Assembly (NCBI RefSeq): GCF_011927665.1
Contig: NZ_JAATJA010000001.1
Location: forward strand, 1,469,019 to 1,533,018
Direction: 5' to 3'
DNA length: 64,000 bases
Origin: Desulfobaculum xiamenense
GTDB taxonomy: Bacteria > Desulfobacterota > Desulfovibrionia > Desulfovibrionales > Desulfovibrionaceae
Shown: one piece after another, positions 56,235-64,000 of the stretch
How positions within the stretch are numbered: position 1 is the first letter of the stretch
Layout of the letters: each line of letters begins with the position of its first letter
Notes under the pieces: generated by a model
Told to the model about the DNA's origin: nothing
Databases searched by the model: none
What the model saw: the letters and a program-made list of their open reading frames with translations, nothing else
Position numbers and translations under genes: made by a program

Positions 56235-56600
56235 CTATGCGTTGTCGAGTGCTGCGGAAACCTTGGACTTCAGCTCGCCGAGATCGACGGCCTTCACCAC
56301 GTAGTAGTCCGCGGCGATGGACTTGAGGTCATGCTGGAAGCTGTCGTACGCGGTGCACAGAATCACGGGAAGATTCTGCTCCCGGCTGCGAATCTGCTGA
56401 AGGAGATCCAGCCCGGAGCGATTGTTTCCGAGCTTGATGTCGAGGACGACGACCTCGGGTGTCTCACGGTCGAGCACGTCGAGGATTTCCTCGTTGCCAT
56501 CGGAAGTCGCCACCTCGTAGCCTTCGTTCTGAAGCTCTTCCTGGTAGAGCATGCGGATGTGCTTCTCGTCGTCCACAACCAGGACTTTTCTCTTGCTCAT
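56235..56600 (-). CDS. CheY-like single-domain response regulator
   Basis: A 121-residue receiver. The acidic pair (LVVDDEKHI), phospho-acceptor Asp (VVLDIKLGNNRSG), Thr (CTAYDS) and Lys (YVVKAVDLGEL) are present. KA replaces the usual KP, a pattern seen in some sporulation or stress-type receivers. No output domain is present. RBS GGAGGGG precedes the start. No kinase is adjacent and the partner is unknown. Confidence 0.9.
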   Translation of the reverse strand: MSKRKVLVVDDEKHIRMLYQEELQNEGYEVATSDGNEEILDVLDRETPEVVVLDIKLGNNRSGLDLLQQIRSREQNLPVILCTAYDSFQHDLKSIAADYYVVKAVDLGELKSKVSAALDNA

Positions 56601-56818
56601 GGCCCCTCCGCGGGCGGAATGGACCGTTTGCGGCCTCGCCCCGAAATGTTTACCTTGCGGTACCGACCACGTTGCAGGTCTCGCGTTTCATCAATTTAGC
56701 CACAAAATCCACGAAAAAGGAATCCGAAATTTGCCGCAGCCGAAAAATGCTTGCACCTGCCGCCCGATGCCTGTAGACAGGCAATTCTGATCATTCCGGT
56801 ACGATTTATGGAGAGCAC

Positions 56819-57016
56819 ATGATTACCATACACATCATTCCCGCCGGTGAAACACGGGAAATCCAGAAGCCAAACACCGTCCTCCAGCTCCTCAACAGGC
56901 TGGGACTGCGGCGCACGGACGCGCTCATCATCCGCGGCGACGAAATGCTCACTCAGGACCGCACCATAGACAACGAGGATCACATCACCATCCGCATGGT
57001 GGGTTCGAGGGGATAG
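56819..57016 (+). CDS. ttuB: Ubiquitin-like sulfur carrier (TtuB/MoaD/ThiS-type)
   Basis: A 65-residue beta-grasp protein (ITIHIIPAGETREIQKPNTVLQLLNRLGL, DHITIRMVGSRG). Sulfur carriers end in Gly-Gly; this one ends SRG, so only the last Gly is kept. The terminal Gly would be adenylated and turned into a thiocarboxylate. It sits 4 bases before the TtuA-like gene, so the pair probably makes 2-thiouridine in tRNA, the carrier supplying sulfur. MoaD or ThiS roles are less likely as no molybdopterin or thiamine gene is near. RBS GGAGAG. Confidence 0.75.
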   Translation: MITIHIIPAGETREIQKPNTVLQLLNRLGLRRTDALIIRGDEMLTQDRTIDNEDHITIRMVGSRG

Positions 57017-57020
57017 ACGC

Positions 57021-57920
57021 ATGAAGTGTTCACGCTGCAAGAAAACGGCCCAGGTAGCCCTGCCCAGCCATCACGCAGGGTTCTGCCCCGAGTGCTTCAA
57101 CGAGTTCTTCTCGCGGCAGGTGGAACGTGCCATCCGGCACTTCCGCATGTTCACCAGAAACGACCGCGTGCTGGTGGCGCTCTCGGGCGGCAAGGACTCC
57201 CTCGCCCTGTTCCGCGAACTGCACGTGCAGGGGTATAACGTCACCGGCCTGCACATCGACCTCGCCATCAACGGCTCCTCGCCCCATGCCCGCCAAATGG
57301 TGGAGCGCTTCTGCGAGGGCCTCGGCGCACCGCTACGGGTGGTCTCCATGGCCGAGGAAGGCCTGTCCATCACGGAGGTCAAGCACAAGGTCAAGCGCCC
57401 CATCTGCTCCGTATGCGGCAAGGTGAAGCGCTACTATTTCAACAAGGTCGCCCTCGACGAGGGCTTCACCGCGCTGTGCACTGGGCACAACCTTGATGAC
57501 GAGGTGGGCCGCCTGCTCGCCAACACGCTGCGCTGGGACGTCTCGTACCTGAGTGACCAAAGCCCCGCCCTGCCCGCCTCCGGCGGCTTCGCGCCCAAGT
57601 ACCGCCCACTGTACCGCCTCTCGGAATTCGAGACCGCGGCCTACTGCTTCTTCAACGGCATCGAGCACAGCACCGCCGTGTGCCCCTACAGCGCCGGAGC
57701 GAGCTTCCCCGTGCGCAAGGAGCTGCTCAACACGCTGGAGGAGCACAGCCCCGGCAGCAAGCTGAGCTTCTACGAAACGTTCCTCAAGAACGCCAAGGCG
57801 CTCTTCGAGGCCGCCGAGAAGCGCGACGGCGACAGCCTCGCCCCCTGCACATCCTGCGGCTATCCCACCTCGGCGGGCGTGTGCAACATCTGCCGTCTCA
57901 AGGAACAACTGCGGGACTAG
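57021..57920 (+). CDS. ttuA: TtuA-like tRNA 2-thiolation enzyme
   Basis: A 299-residue PP-loop ATPase of the TtuA/CTU1 group. The ATP motif is LVALSGGKDS (51-60). Zinc sites are C3, C6, C22, C25 at the N-terminus and CTSC...CNIC at the C-terminus. Cysteines C129, C132 and C221 match, within one residue, the three that hold the [4Fe-4S] cluster in Thermus TtuA. That enzyme makes 5-methyl-2-thiouridine at position 54 of tRNA. The gene follows the ubiquitin-like sulfur carrier by 4 bases. TtcA would be the alternative, but the pairing and the two zinc sites favour TtuA. Confidence 0.82.
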   Translation: MKCSRCKKTAQVALPSHHAGFCPECFNEFFSRQVERAIRHFRMFTRNDRVLVALSGGKDSLALFRELHVQGYNVTGLHIDLAINGSSPHARQMVERFCEGLGAPLRVVSMAEEGLSITEVKHKVKRPICSVCGKVKRYYFNKVALDEGFTALCTGHNLDDEVGRLLANTLRWDVSYLSDQSPALPASGGFAPKYRPLYRLSEFETAAYCFFNGIEHSTAVCPYSAGASFPVRKELLNTLEEHSPGSKLSFYETFLKNAKALFEAAEKRDGDSLAPCTSCGYPTSAGVCNICRLKEQLRD

Positions 57921-57940
57921 CCCTTTTCCACGCCACCGAT

Positions 57941-57970
57941 CGACGCCCCGCCGCATGTCGCGGGGCGTCG
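57941..57970 (+). terminator. Rho-independent terminator after ttuA
   Basis: CGACGCCCCGC (57941-57951) pairs with GCGGGGCGTCG (57960-57970); a T/C-rich tract follows. Confidence 0.78.
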
Positions 57971-58006
57971 TCATCCTTTCCCTTCTTTTACGCACCCCGC
58001 CTTGCC

Positions 58007-58031
58007 CTACCCACCTTTTTAAGGTAGGTAG
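58007..58031. repeat. Inverted repeat upstream of the lipoprotein gene
   Basis: CTACCCACCTT and AAGGTAGGTAG, complementary with one mismatch, surround TTT. It could be an operator; no regulator is recognised. Confidence 0.3.
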
Positions 58032-58111
58032 ATTTATGGTACCGAAACTGTAACTGCCGCATGCGCCACGCGGCGGCACTGCGGCAACCAATACGCCCAG
58101 GGGGGAAGGCA

Positions 58112-58498
58112 ATGCGGAAATCGGCTCTCATCGTGCTCGCGCTTTGCGCTGCCATGCTCGTTCCCGCAGGATGCGGCAAGGGCCCCGTTCCGGAAGGGGC
58201 GTCCTACAGTTTCACGTTCGGCAAGCTTGCGTCGGAGGAACCGGGCACCGTCACGGAGCTTCACGCCGCCGTGCTCAAGGCCCTAAAGACCCTTGAACTG
58301 CCCGTGGCCTTCAACAAAAAGGACAACCTCGTCGCGGTCATCCAGACCTTCACATCCGAAGGCGAAAGCATCCAGATCACCATCCACTACCGTTCCGTGG
58401 ACGTCTCGGAACTCAGGTTCGAGTCCGACGACCGGGTGGACGTCTACAAACTGAGCGGCCTGCTGGAGGAAATCCGCAAGAACATGTCGGTCATCTAG
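58112..58498 (+). CDS. Small lipoprotein, DUF3568-like
   Basis: A 128-residue protein with a lipobox (LVPAGC, modified Cys near residue 21) and a small alpha/beta domain (VTELHAAVLKALKTLELPVAFNKKDNLVAVIQTFTSEGESIQITIHYRS) that resembles DUF3568-type lipoproteins. It should be anchored to a membrane in the periplasm. The start has a strong GGGGGGAAGG. It stands alone and has its own terminator; its function is unknown. Confidence 0.65.
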   Translation: MRKSALIVLALCAAMLVPAGCGKGPVPEGASYSFTFGKLASEEPGTVTELHAAVLKALKTLELPVAFNKKDNLVAVIQTFTSEGESIQITIHYRSVDVSELRFESDDRVDVYKLSGLLEEIRKNMSVI

Positions 58499-58519
58499 GC
58501 CGAACGCCTCGCACATCCG

Positions 58520-58552
58520 CGCCCCGGTCCGCATCGACGGTCCGGGGCGTTT
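58520..58552 (+). terminator. Rho-independent terminator after the lipoprotein gene
   Basis: CGCCCCGG (58520-58527) pairs with CCGGGGCG (58542-58549) with an inner CCG/CGG stem; TTT follows. Confidence 0.75.
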
Positions 58553-58608
58553 CGCGTTGGCAACGGCGCACGAAACGGGTATGCATGGTGCTCCCGACGG
58601 ATACCATC

Positions 58609-59631
58609 ATGACGCGACACCCCACCGTTTCCGTGGTCCTGCCCGCCTTCGACGCCGCCCAGAGCCTTCCGGCCTGTCTGGACAGCCTCCTCGCGCAGGA
58701 CATGGACGACTTCGAAATCATCGCCGTGGACGACGGCTCCACGGACGACACCGCCGACATCCTGAACCGCCATGCGCGGCGGGACGAGCGTCTGCACGTC
58801 GTTAACGCACCCCACGCGGGTGTGGCCCATGCCTTCAACACCGGCATCGCACAGGCCACCGGGCGCTACATCGCCCGCATGGACGCCGACGACGTCTGCC
58901 ATCCCTCACGCCTACGCCTTCAGGCCGCACATCTCGACGCCAACCACGACACGGGACTCGTCGCCTGCAGGGTGGCCTTTGGCGGCTGCCGGGAAACCTG
59001 TGCGGGATACGCCCACCATGTGGACTGGACCAACACCCTCGTCAGCGCCGAGGACATCGCCCTCAACCGCTTCGTGGACCTGCCCTTCGCCAATCCGGCA
59101 GTGATGTTCCGAGCGGAGCTGGCAGAGCGCCTTGGCGGCGCGCGCGACGGCGACTTTCCCGAGGACTACGACATGTGGCTGCGCTGGCTGGACGCCGGGG
59201 TACGCATGGAAAAGCTCCCGCAGACCCTCGTCACATGGAACGACCCGCCGACCCGCCTCACCCGCAACGACACGCGCTACGATCCCGAGGCCTTCTACCG
59301 CGTCAAGGCGCACTACCTTGCCCGGTGGCTCGCCGCGCACAATCCGCAGCATCCCGAGGTCTACGTGCTCGGTGCCGGTCGCCCCACCCGCCGCCGCGCG
59401 GACATGCTCCTCGCCCACGGCGTCGCCATCGCGGCCTACGTGGATGTAGACCCGAAAAAAATCGGCATGGTCATCGACGGCCGCCCGGTCATCGCACACG
59501 AGGATCTGCCCGGTCCGGGGCACTGCTTCATGCTGTCCTACGTGGCCAATCGCGGCGCGCGCGAGCGCATCGCCCGCATGCTCGCCGCGCAGGGCTACGC
59601 CATCGGGCGCGACTACCTTCCCGCCGCATAG
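58609..59631 (+). CDS. Family 2 glycosyltransferase with a C-terminal Rossmann-like domain
   Basis: A 340-residue protein. Residues 1-230 form a GT-A glycosyltransferase (SVVLPAFDAAQSLPACLDSLL, VDDGSTDDT, MDADDVCHPSR). Residues 250-340 form a separate domain with a nucleotide-binding opening (VYVLGAGRPTRRRADML), AYVDVDPKKIG and NRGARERIARMLAAQGY, which looks like the small Rossmann domain of some sugar acyltransferase and methyltransferase partners. It has no membrane segment. It probably acts in surface glycan synthesis. ATG 58609 is chosen; ATG 58585 lies upstream. Its 3' end overlaps comEC by 19 bases. Confidence 0.82.
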   Translation: MTRHPTVSVVLPAFDAAQSLPACLDSLLAQDMDDFEIIAVDDGSTDDTADILNRHARRDERLHVVNAPHAGVAHAFNTGIAQATGRYIARMDADDVCHPSRLRLQAAHLDANHDTGLVACRVAFGGCRETCAGYAHHVDWTNTLVSAEDIALNRFVDLPFANPAVMFRAELAERLGGARDGDFPEDYDMWLRWLDAGVRMEKLPQTLVTWNDPPTRLTRNDTRYDPEAFYRVKAHYLARWLAAHNPQHPEVYVLGAGRPTRRRADMLLAHGVAIAAYVDVDPKKIGMVIDGRPVIAHEDLPGPGHCFMLSYVANRGARERIARMLAAQGYAIGRDYLPAA

Positions 59632-62117
59632 ACTGCCCGCTCCACGCGCGGCGGAGAATCCGCCCCGTCCCACACCACGCGAATCCGCCCACAGTCCGCC
59701 ACCGTCATAAGCGGCACCTTGCGTTGCGCCAGCGCCTCGCGCACCTCGGCGTTCGGATAGCGGCGATAGTTCATGAATCCCGCCGAGGCCATGGCCAGCT
59801 TCGGCGCGACGCGGTCATAAAGTTCCGGCGAAAAGCTACTCCGGCTGCCGTGATGCGGCAGGACCAGCACATCGCAACGTACGTCCGCCCCACCCGCCAG
59901 TAGCCCGCCGATGGCTGGAATCTCCACATCCCCCGGCAAAAGCGCCAGCCCACGCCCCTTCCACACCAGCCGCAGCACAAGCGAGGCGTTGTTGCCCCCG
60001 GCCTTGCGACGCTCGTCCGGATACAGCACGTCGAGCCACAGGTCCGGCCCGAGGTCGAGACGCTCTCCGGCGCGCACGATGCGCTCCGGCACCCCGGCCT
60101 CGCGCACCAGTGCCCGCAGGCCCGCGACCTCCTCGCCATGGGGCCAGATGCCGCTATCCACGAATGTTCCGATGTCGAAGAGCTTCAGCAGGTGCGTAAA
60201 GCCCCGGTAGTGATCCGTATCAGGATGGCTCAAAACCGCGAGATCAACGCGCGGCGCACGCCCAAGGCTCAAGGCCGGACCGACCACCGCCCGCCCGATG
60301 TCGAAACCGGGCATGCCGCCTCCGGCGTCCACCAGCACACGCCGTCCGCCCGGACATTCCACGCACAGCGCCTGACTCTGCCCCGTATCGTAGAGCACAA
60401 GGGCCACACGCTCGTGGGAGTCCGCAACACCTTGAACCAGTGACGGCGCAACGAGCAGGACCAGCCCCGCCAGCGCGGCGGCCATGGCTCTGCGCGACAG
60501 CCGATTCACTGCAAAGACCACCGCGACGCAGGCCAGCGCATAGCCGAGGGTCTGCGGCCACAGCGGGCGCAGCACGGCCAGCTCCGGCATGGCACCCACA
60601 GCGTCGAGCCGCGAGAGCACCCCAAGGCCGCAGTCCAGCAGCCACGCCGCCGCGCCAAACACAACCTGCGCCACGTCGGCCAGCCCCGGCAGCAGAAAAA
60701 GAACCAGCCCGCACAGCCCAAGCGGTATAACCACCAGTCCCAGAAGCGGTAGCCACAAAAGATTCAGGTGCAACCCCAGCGGAATCACCCCAAAATTCCA
60801 CGCCATGAGCGGCAACAGCGCGAGATTGGCGCACACGCTCATGATCAGGATGCCACACACCCCGCGCAGGATGCGTTCGATAAGGCTCCGCCTGCCGTAG
60901 CCGTCGCCATGCCGGACGGGCCGCAGCCCCGCCGCGCCGCGCGCCACGCGTTCGCACGCCTTCTCGACGACGCACCACAGGGGCGACCCGAACACGGCGA
61001 TGCCCGCGACGGCGCAGGCCGACATCTGTAGGCCGAGATCGTATGCGGACAGAGGACTTACGCCCAGAATGAGCGCGAGGGCGAGAAACAGACCGTCGAG
61101 CAGCACGCGCTCGCGCCCGGCAAAGAGCAGTACGCCCCAGGCCGCGAACATGATGCCCGCGCGCACAAGGCTTGGCGACGCGCCGCCGAGCCACACGTAC
61201 CCGGCCACGAAGGGCGCGGCGCACAGTACGGCGAGCTTCGGGCGCGGCACGCGCAGCAGAATGGACGGGGCAAGCCAACCCGCAAGCCACGCCAATCCCA
61301 CGCCGATTCCGGCGGCAAAGCCCACATGCATGCCCGACAGCGCAAGGCTGTGCGAAAGCGAGGCCCGACGCAGAAGGTCCGTCGTCTCCTGCGATATGTG
61401 GAAACGATCGCCGGTGAGCAGTGCGGCCAGCACGGCGCGCCCCTGCCCGACGTCACTCCCGCCGTCACCGCCGAAGGCAACCGCCCGCGCCAGCCGCGCC
61501 CGAAGCCCGTCGTCGCGCGCCGTGACCTCCGGATTCCCCTTGCTCCCGCTGCTCCAGCCGCGCCAGAACACGCCCTGACGCGCCCAGTGGAAGGCGGTGT
61601 CCCACCCGCCGGGGTTGAGGTAGCCCCTTGCCGGGCGCACGCGCGTGGTTACGGAGACCACAGCCCCCGGTGCGGGGCGTTGCGCCGGATACTGCCAGTT
61701 CCACAGGAAGCGTCCGGGAACGGGCACGACCTCGCCGCCAGCACGAACCACGCTGGCATCGTCAACGAGCACGCGCAGCATCCGGCCGGGGCAGGACTCG
61801 GTTCCGGCCACGCGGCCCGTCACGCGGACGGTCTCGCGTTCGAGCATCCATGTGGGGATATCGGTGGGGATGTGCGGCATTGCGGCGCTGGCCAGAAACC
61901 AGCCGACGCCGAAGCCGATAAGGAGAGGAAAAGCGCGGAAGACCATCCGCCGGGGGAAATCGGAAAAGGCAACGAGGAGCGCCAGCGCGCACGCAGCGGC
62001 CAGCGGCTGGCGGGGGGCGAAGAGTCCGAACGTCAACGCGAGGAAGAGCACCTGCCACGGCACAAGCCCCGGCACGGTCGGCGCTGCGCCTCGCGCGTCC
62101 TGCCCGTATGCGTCCAT
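59613..62117 (-). CDS. comEC: ComEC/Rec2 family DNA-uptake channel
   Basis: An 834-residue inner-membrane protein. The N-terminal lead has two helices and a beta-rich DUF4131-type region (about 70-200); the central competence domain (220-540) has about eight helices with LSHSLALSGMHVGFAAGIG; and the C-terminal metallo-beta-lactamase-like domain (560-820) shows LSHPDTDHYRGF, LLPGDVE and LPHHGS. ComEC forms the channel for single-stranded DNA in natural transformation. A full three-domain form suggests the pathway could be functional, though no other com gene is seen. RBS GGGAGGGGGC. Confidence 0.9.
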   Translation of the reverse strand: MDAYGQDARGAAPTVPGLVPWQVLFLALTFGLFAPRQPLAAACALALLVAFSDFPRRMVFRAFPLLIGFGVGWFLASAAMPHIPTDIPTWMLERETVRVTGRVAGTESCPGRMLRVLVDDASVVRAGGEVVPVPGRFLWNWQYPAQRPAPGAVVSVTTRVRPARGYLNPGGWDTAFHWARQGVFWRGWSSGSKGNPEVTARDDGLRARLARAVAFGGDGGSDVGQGRAVLAALLTGDRFHISQETTDLLRRASLSHSLALSGMHVGFAAGIGVGLAWLAGWLAPSILLRVPRPKLAVLCAAPFVAGYVWLGGASPSLVRAGIMFAAWGVLLFAGRERVLLDGLFLALALILGVSPLSAYDLGLQMSACAVAGIAVFGSPLWCVVEKACERVARGAAGLRPVRHGDGYGRRSLIERILRGVCGILIMSVCANLALLPLMAWNFGVIPLGLHLNLLWLPLLGLVVIPLGLCGLVLFLLPGLADVAQVVFGAAAWLLDCGLGVLSRLDAVGAMPELAVLRPLWPQTLGYALACVAVVFAVNRLSRRAMAAALAGLVLLVAPSLVQGVADSHERVALVLYDTGQSQALCVECPGGRRVLVDAGGGMPGFDIGRAVVGPALSLGRAPRVDLAVLSHPDTDHYRGFTHLLKLFDIGTFVDSGIWPHGEEVAGLRALVREAGVPERIVRAGERLDLGPDLWLDVLYPDERRKAGGNNASLVLRLVWKGRGLALLPGDVEIPAIGGLLAGGADVRCDVLVLPHHGSRSSFSPELYDRVAPKLAMASAGFMNYRRYPNAEVREALAQRKVPLMTVADCGRIRVVWDGADSPPRVERAVYAAGR

Positions 62118-62146
62118 GCCCCCTCCCGTGGGCGGTCCGGAACGGT

Positions 62147-63316
62147 TTACGCGCCCGAGGCCGCCCCGCGCAGGCGTTCAAGAATGATGGACGCGGCCCG
62201 CTCCGGCGCGCCCGGTTCTCCCACCAGCTCACGCAACCGCGCCAGACTGCCGCGAACGGCCCGGCCCCGCTCTGGTTCGAGCATGGCGAGGGTCCGCTCG
62301 GCCACCACGCGCGCGCAAGCGTCCTCCTGCAACAGTTCAGGGAAGACCTCTTCGCCAAGGATGAGATTGGGCAGGCTGATGAACGGCACATCGACGATCA
62401 TCCGCCCCACGGCGAAGGTCATGGGCGACAGGCGATAGGCCACCACCGTGGGCGTGCCCACCAGCGCGGTTTCAAGGGTCACCGTGCCCGATGCGGCAAT
62501 GATCGCCTCGGCGCGGCGCATCTCGCGGTAGCGCGCTTCCGGTTCGAGAAGTTCCACGGGGAAATCGTCAGGCAGGTGCGCCGCGAGCGTCTCGCGCGCA
62601 ACGCCGGGCGCGCGCACCACCGCAAAGGTCAGCTCCGGCCGGGCCTCGCGCATGAGCCGTGCGGCGGCGATAAATTCGTCGTACAGAGAGCCGATCTCCT
62701 TGCGGCGGCTGCCAGGCAGGATGAGCACACGGCCCGGCTCCGGCGACATGGCGTCAAGCTCCGCAAGGGGAATCTGATCCGTGAGCGGATGGCCAACATA
62801 GTCGGCCTCCAAGCCGTGCCGGGCGAGGAATGGCTTTTCGAAGGGCAGAATGCACAGCACGCGCTCGACCTTCTCGCGCAGGAAGTTCACCCGCCCCGTG
62901 CGCCACGCCCACACCTGCGGACAGATGTAGTAGAAGACCGGGATTCCCAGCCGCCGCGCCATGCGCACCACGAAGAAATTGAAATCCGGCGAATCGATGC
63001 AGACCACCGCCGCCGGGCGCTCGACGCGCATGCGGCGATACATGCGGCGCATGAGGCCGAGGATGCGCGGCAGATGCGCCAGCACCTCGGTCAGCCCCAT
63101 GAGGGACAGCTCGCCGATGTCGAAGGCCTTGTCGAAGCCTGCGGCCTCCATGGCCGGGCCACCCATGCCGGTGAAGCGCATGCCCCCAAGGCCCGAGGCC
63201 ACGCCGCGTTCCCGCAGGGCCGCAAGCAGAAGCGCACCGTGCATGTCGCCCGATGCCTCGCCAGCGCTGATCCAGATCGTCTTTCCAATACCGCGTTTTT
63301 CCATCATCTTTTCCAT
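62147..63316 (-). CDS. lpxB: Lipid-A-disaccharide synthase
   Basis: A 389-residue GT19 enzyme that joins UDP-diacylglucosamine and lipid X to give the lipid A disaccharide at the inner-membrane surface. Family motifs: ISAGEASGDMHGALL, CIDSPDFNF, YYICPQVWAW, ILPGSRRKEI and IAASGTVTLETAL. It lies 29 bases upstream of comEC on the same strand. ATG 63316 is the N-terminal start, with ATG 63304 as an alternative. Confidence 0.95.
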   Translation of the reverse strand: MEKMMEKRGIGKTIWISAGEASGDMHGALLLAALRERGVASGLGGMRFTGMGGPAMEAAGFDKAFDIGELSLMGLTEVLAHLPRILGLMRRMYRRMRVERPAAVVCIDSPDFNFFVVRMARRLGIPVFYYICPQVWAWRTGRVNFLREKVERVLCILPFEKPFLARHGLEADYVGHPLTDQIPLAELDAMSPEPGRVLILPGSRRKEIGSLYDEFIAAARLMREARPELTFAVVRAPGVARETLAAHLPDDFPVELLEPEARYREMRRAEAIIAASGTVTLETALVGTPTVVAYRLSPMTFAVGRMIVDVPFISLPNLILGEEVFPELLQEDACARVVAERTLAMLEPERGRAVRGSLARLRELVGEPGAPERAASIILERLRGAASGA

Positions 63317-63498
63317 ACGAATTCAATCTTTGGCAGGGCGCGGAAAATTTGTTACACGCCACCGCACCAATAAGCGAAATGTTTCGCGATGACAATGACG
63401 ACGCCCGCCCACCGCCGCTGCCCGGAAACGGACCCCCGGAGACGGACGATCATCCTATTCGAACGCCCGACAGGGCATCATTCAAGCGAGCAGGACAA
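63317..63498. other. Divergent gap between lpxB and the Gfo/Idh gene
   Basis: 182 bases. No palindrome, terminator or clear promoter hexamers were recognised; it must hold the two divergent promoters. Confidence 0.4.
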
Positions 63499-64000
63499 AT
63501 GAGCAAGAAGACCATGCGTGTCGGCGTTATCGGTCTCGGATGGATGGGCAAGATCCATCTCCGGGTCTACTCCGAGATGGCCGACGTCGAAGTGGTCGGT
63601 GTCATGGACACCGACGAGAAGACACTGGCCGAGGTGCGCGAGCGCTTCGGCGTGAAGACCTATTCCGACCTCGACGAGCTTCTCGCCCAGCCGCTGGACG
63701 CGGTGAGCGTGTGCGTGCCCACCGTGTACCATCTCCCCGTGGGCCTCAAGGTCATGGAGAAGGACATCCCGCTGCTCATCGAGAAGCCGCTGGCCGCCTC
63801 CGCCGCCGAGGGTCGCCAGCTCATCGAGAAGGCGCAGGAAAAAGGCCTGCCGCTCATGGTCGGCCACATCGAGCGCTTCAATCAGGCCGTGCGCCGCGTG
63901 AAGGAACTGGTGGAGGGCGAGGACGTCATCTCCATCAACATCGAGCGCGTCGGTCCCTATCCGCCCCGCATTCAGGACGTGGGCGTCATCAAGGACCTCG
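63499..64000 (+). CDS. Gfo/Idh/MocA-family oxidoreductase, N-terminal part
   Basis: The first 167 codons; the gene runs off the right edge. The Rossmann fold has GVIGLGWMGKIHLRVY, the cofactor region CVPTVYHLPVGLKVMEK, and the catalytic-type Lys of IEKPLAAS. The segment GHIERFNQAVRRVKELVEG is typical. The enzyme should oxidise or reduce a sugar or sugar nucleotide with NAD(P). It is divergent from lpxB; family members close to lipid A genes in relatives are thought to act in lipopolysaccharide sugar synthesis, but this is an inference. RBS AGGA. Confidence 0.88.
   Translation, partial: MSKKTMRVGVIGLGWMGKIHLRVYSEMADVEVVGVMDTDEKTLAEVRERFGVKTYSDLDELLAQPLDAVSVCVPTVYHLPVGLKVMEKDIPLLIEKPLAASAAEGRQLIEKAQEKGLPLMVGHIERFNQAVRRVKELVEGEDVISINIERVGPYPPRIQDVGVIKDL

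Overview
The window reads as chromosome of a GC-rich, Gram-negative, strictly anaerobic sulfate-reducer-type bacterium, most likely of the Desulfovibrionales. The reasons are a class III anaerobic ribonucleotide reductase, a Desulfovibrio-type hybrid cluster protein (Hcp), several HdrD-like CCG-domain iron-sulfur proteins, a multiheme cytochrome module, lipid A and Mla-type outer-membrane genes, and a dense set of chemotaxis, c-di-GMP and two-component genes. No species is named. No rRNA, tRNA, CRISPR array, prophage or insertion sequence was seen.

Layout. 1-4.7 kb: the 3' end of a CCG-domain Fe-S oxidoreductase with an in-frame UGA (probable selenocysteine), a DinB-like protein, a molybdopterin oxidoreductase and a DUF3108-type periplasmic protein. 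4.8-9.1 kb: a REC-GAF-GGDEF-EAL protein and a MotB-MotA stator pair. 9.2-14.2 kb: a phosphonate-type ABC transporter (phnD-C-E-E) divergent from an iron-type alcohol dehydrogenase. 14.3-18.5 kb: an orphan receiver protein, a 1.08-kb gene-free region with DnaA-box-like motifs, then nrdG-nrdD. 18.6-24.6 kb: a chemoreceptor, a sigma-54 response regulator, a diguanylate cyclase and a PilZ protein. 24.7-30.9 kb: a nitrogen-oxide stress block on the minus strand, made of a ferredoxin, an octaheme HAO-type cytochrome with its NapC/NrfH-type partner, Hcp, a small membrane protein and a Crp/Fnr regulator resembling HcpR. Identical 14-bp palindromes precede the ferredoxin and hcp.

31-36.1 kb: a TetR-controlled RND efflux operon. 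36.3-40.1 kb: a divergent Mla/Mce-type lipid transport operon whose first gene is a STAS-permease fusion and looks leaderless. 40.1-45.4 kb: periplasmic cyclophilin, a PAS histidine kinase, an acyl-CoA thioesterase, a CysQ-like phosphatase and a CPBP protease. 45.6-50.7 kb: a 1189-residue FAD/Fe-S dehydrogenase fusion, then ruvX and mltG. 50.8-58.5 kb: a double-Cache chemoreceptor, a glycosyltransferase, trpS, a site-2-type protease, a CheY-like protein, a TtuB-TtuA-like tRNA thiolation pair and a lipoprotein. 58.6-64 kb: a family 2 glycosyltransferase overlapping comEC tail to tail, lpxB, and the start of a Gfo/Idh/MocA oxidoreductase.

The most notable signals are the UGA codon with a bacterial SECIS-type hairpin at 144-179, and the pair of HcpR-type operators with identical promoter geometry that ties Hcp and the ferredoxin to the Crp/Fnr gene nearby. 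All functions are from reading the sequence; no database search was run.
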